A DNA stretch of 6,409 bases from Zavarzinia sp. (GTDB lineage: Bacteria; Pseudomonadota; Alphaproteobacteria; Zavarziniales; Zavarziniaceae): NCBI GenBank assembly GCA_028694545.1, contig JAQVKV010000147.1:1-6409 (forward strand), written 5' to 3'. Shown here piece by piece: positions 6,231 through 6,409 of this stretch (position 1 is the stretch's first letter; every line of letters begins with the position of its first letter). The position numbers and the translations under genes are program-made. The notes under the pieces were generated by a model. That model was given only the letters and a program-made list of their open reading frames with translations, was not told the DNA's origin and searched no databases.

Positions 6231-6409
6231 TCAGGCGCTGGGCGTCGCCGGATCGGCGGCGTCCAGCCAATGGCCGGCCCCGCGCCCGTCGGCCCTGCCG
6301 AGTGCAAGGCAGGCGGTAAGCAGATAGCCGCCGGTCGGCGCGTCCCAGTCGACCATCTCGCCCGCGCAGAAGATGCCGGGCAGGGCCCGCAGCATCCAGT
6401 TGCCATCGA
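6231..6409 (-). CDS. HI0933/BaiN-like FAD flavoprotein, C-terminal end (partial)
   Basis: The last 58 codons of a minus-strand gene enter from the right edge and stop at TGA (6233-6231). The visible protein contains [20 protein letters not shown] followed by [13 protein letters not shown]. This is the C-terminal FAD-contacting segment of the HI0933-like/BaiN family of predicted NAD(P)/FAD-dependent oxidoreductases, and the [11 protein letters not shown] wording resembles the PP_4765 subgroup. The substrate is unknown for most of this family. The N-terminal dinucleotide-binding domain lies outside the window. The gene converges on glpX with six bases between the two stop codons. The last dozen codons also encode the hairpin at 6237-6267. 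Confidence 0.85.
   Translation of the reverse strand, partial: DGNWMLRALPGIFCAGEMVDWDAPTGGYLLTACLALGRADGRGAGHWLDAADPATPSA
6237..6267 (+). terminator. Strong hairpin 12 bases after glpX, candidate 3' end structure
   Basis: GCTGGGCGTCGCC (6237-6249) pairs with GGCGGCGTCCAGC (6255-6267) around a 5-nt loop, GGATC. As plus-strand RNA all 13 pairs form, two of them as G-U. As minus-strand RNA the same two positions become A-C mismatches. The structure is therefore stronger in the glpX transcript than in the convergent one. No T-run follows, so it is not a textbook intrinsic terminator. It could stabilise the glpX 3' end or act with another factor. It overlaps the end of the convergent flavoprotein gene. 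Confidence 0.45.

Overview
The window is GC-rich DNA with strong G/C preference at third codon positions. Its gene content (class I polyhydroxyalkanoate synthase, an OmpA-like protein with a Pro/Ala-rich stalk, and an AlaC-type aminotransferase next to hom and a class II fructose bisphosphatase) suggests the chromosome of an alphaproteobacterium, plausibly Rhodospirillales-like. That placement is inference from gene content and protein style, not a database match. I see no mobile element, CRISPR array, rRNA or tRNA.

Layout. On the minus strand, 1-773 is the N-terminal part of phaC, running off the left edge. A 180-bp divergent intergenic region (774-953) follows. It holds a candidate promoter for phaC bracketed by two perfect palindromes, plus a hairpin in the predicted phaC leader. 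Four plus-strand genes come next: a secreted OmpA-like protein (954-2606), an alaC-like aminotransferase (2660-3892), homoserine dehydrogenase hom (3889-5187) and glpX (5232-6224). Gaps are 53 bp, a 4-bp overlap, and 44 bp. Six bases past glpX lies the stop codon of a convergent minus-strand gene, the C-terminal end of a HI0933/BaiN-like flavoprotein (6231-6409), which runs off the right edge. A 13-bp-stem hairpin at 6237-6267 sits in this convergent junction.

How the genes work together. alaC-hom-glpX is a housekeeping central-metabolism set. It covers amino-group transfer onto a keto acid (probably pyruvate/alanine), the branch-point step from aspartate semialdehyde to homoserine for Thr/Met, and the committed gluconeogenic phosphatase. 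The alaC/hom start-stop overlap indicates translational coupling. phaC is transcribed away from this block and makes the carbon-storage polyester. The OmpA-like protein is an envelope protein with no obvious metabolic link to its neighbours.

No clearly new biological system is visible. The points most worth a second look are the palindrome-framed phaC control region, the OmpA-like domain with a substituted peptidoglycan-binding aspartate on a very long low-complexity stalk, and the strand-asymmetric hairpin after glpX.
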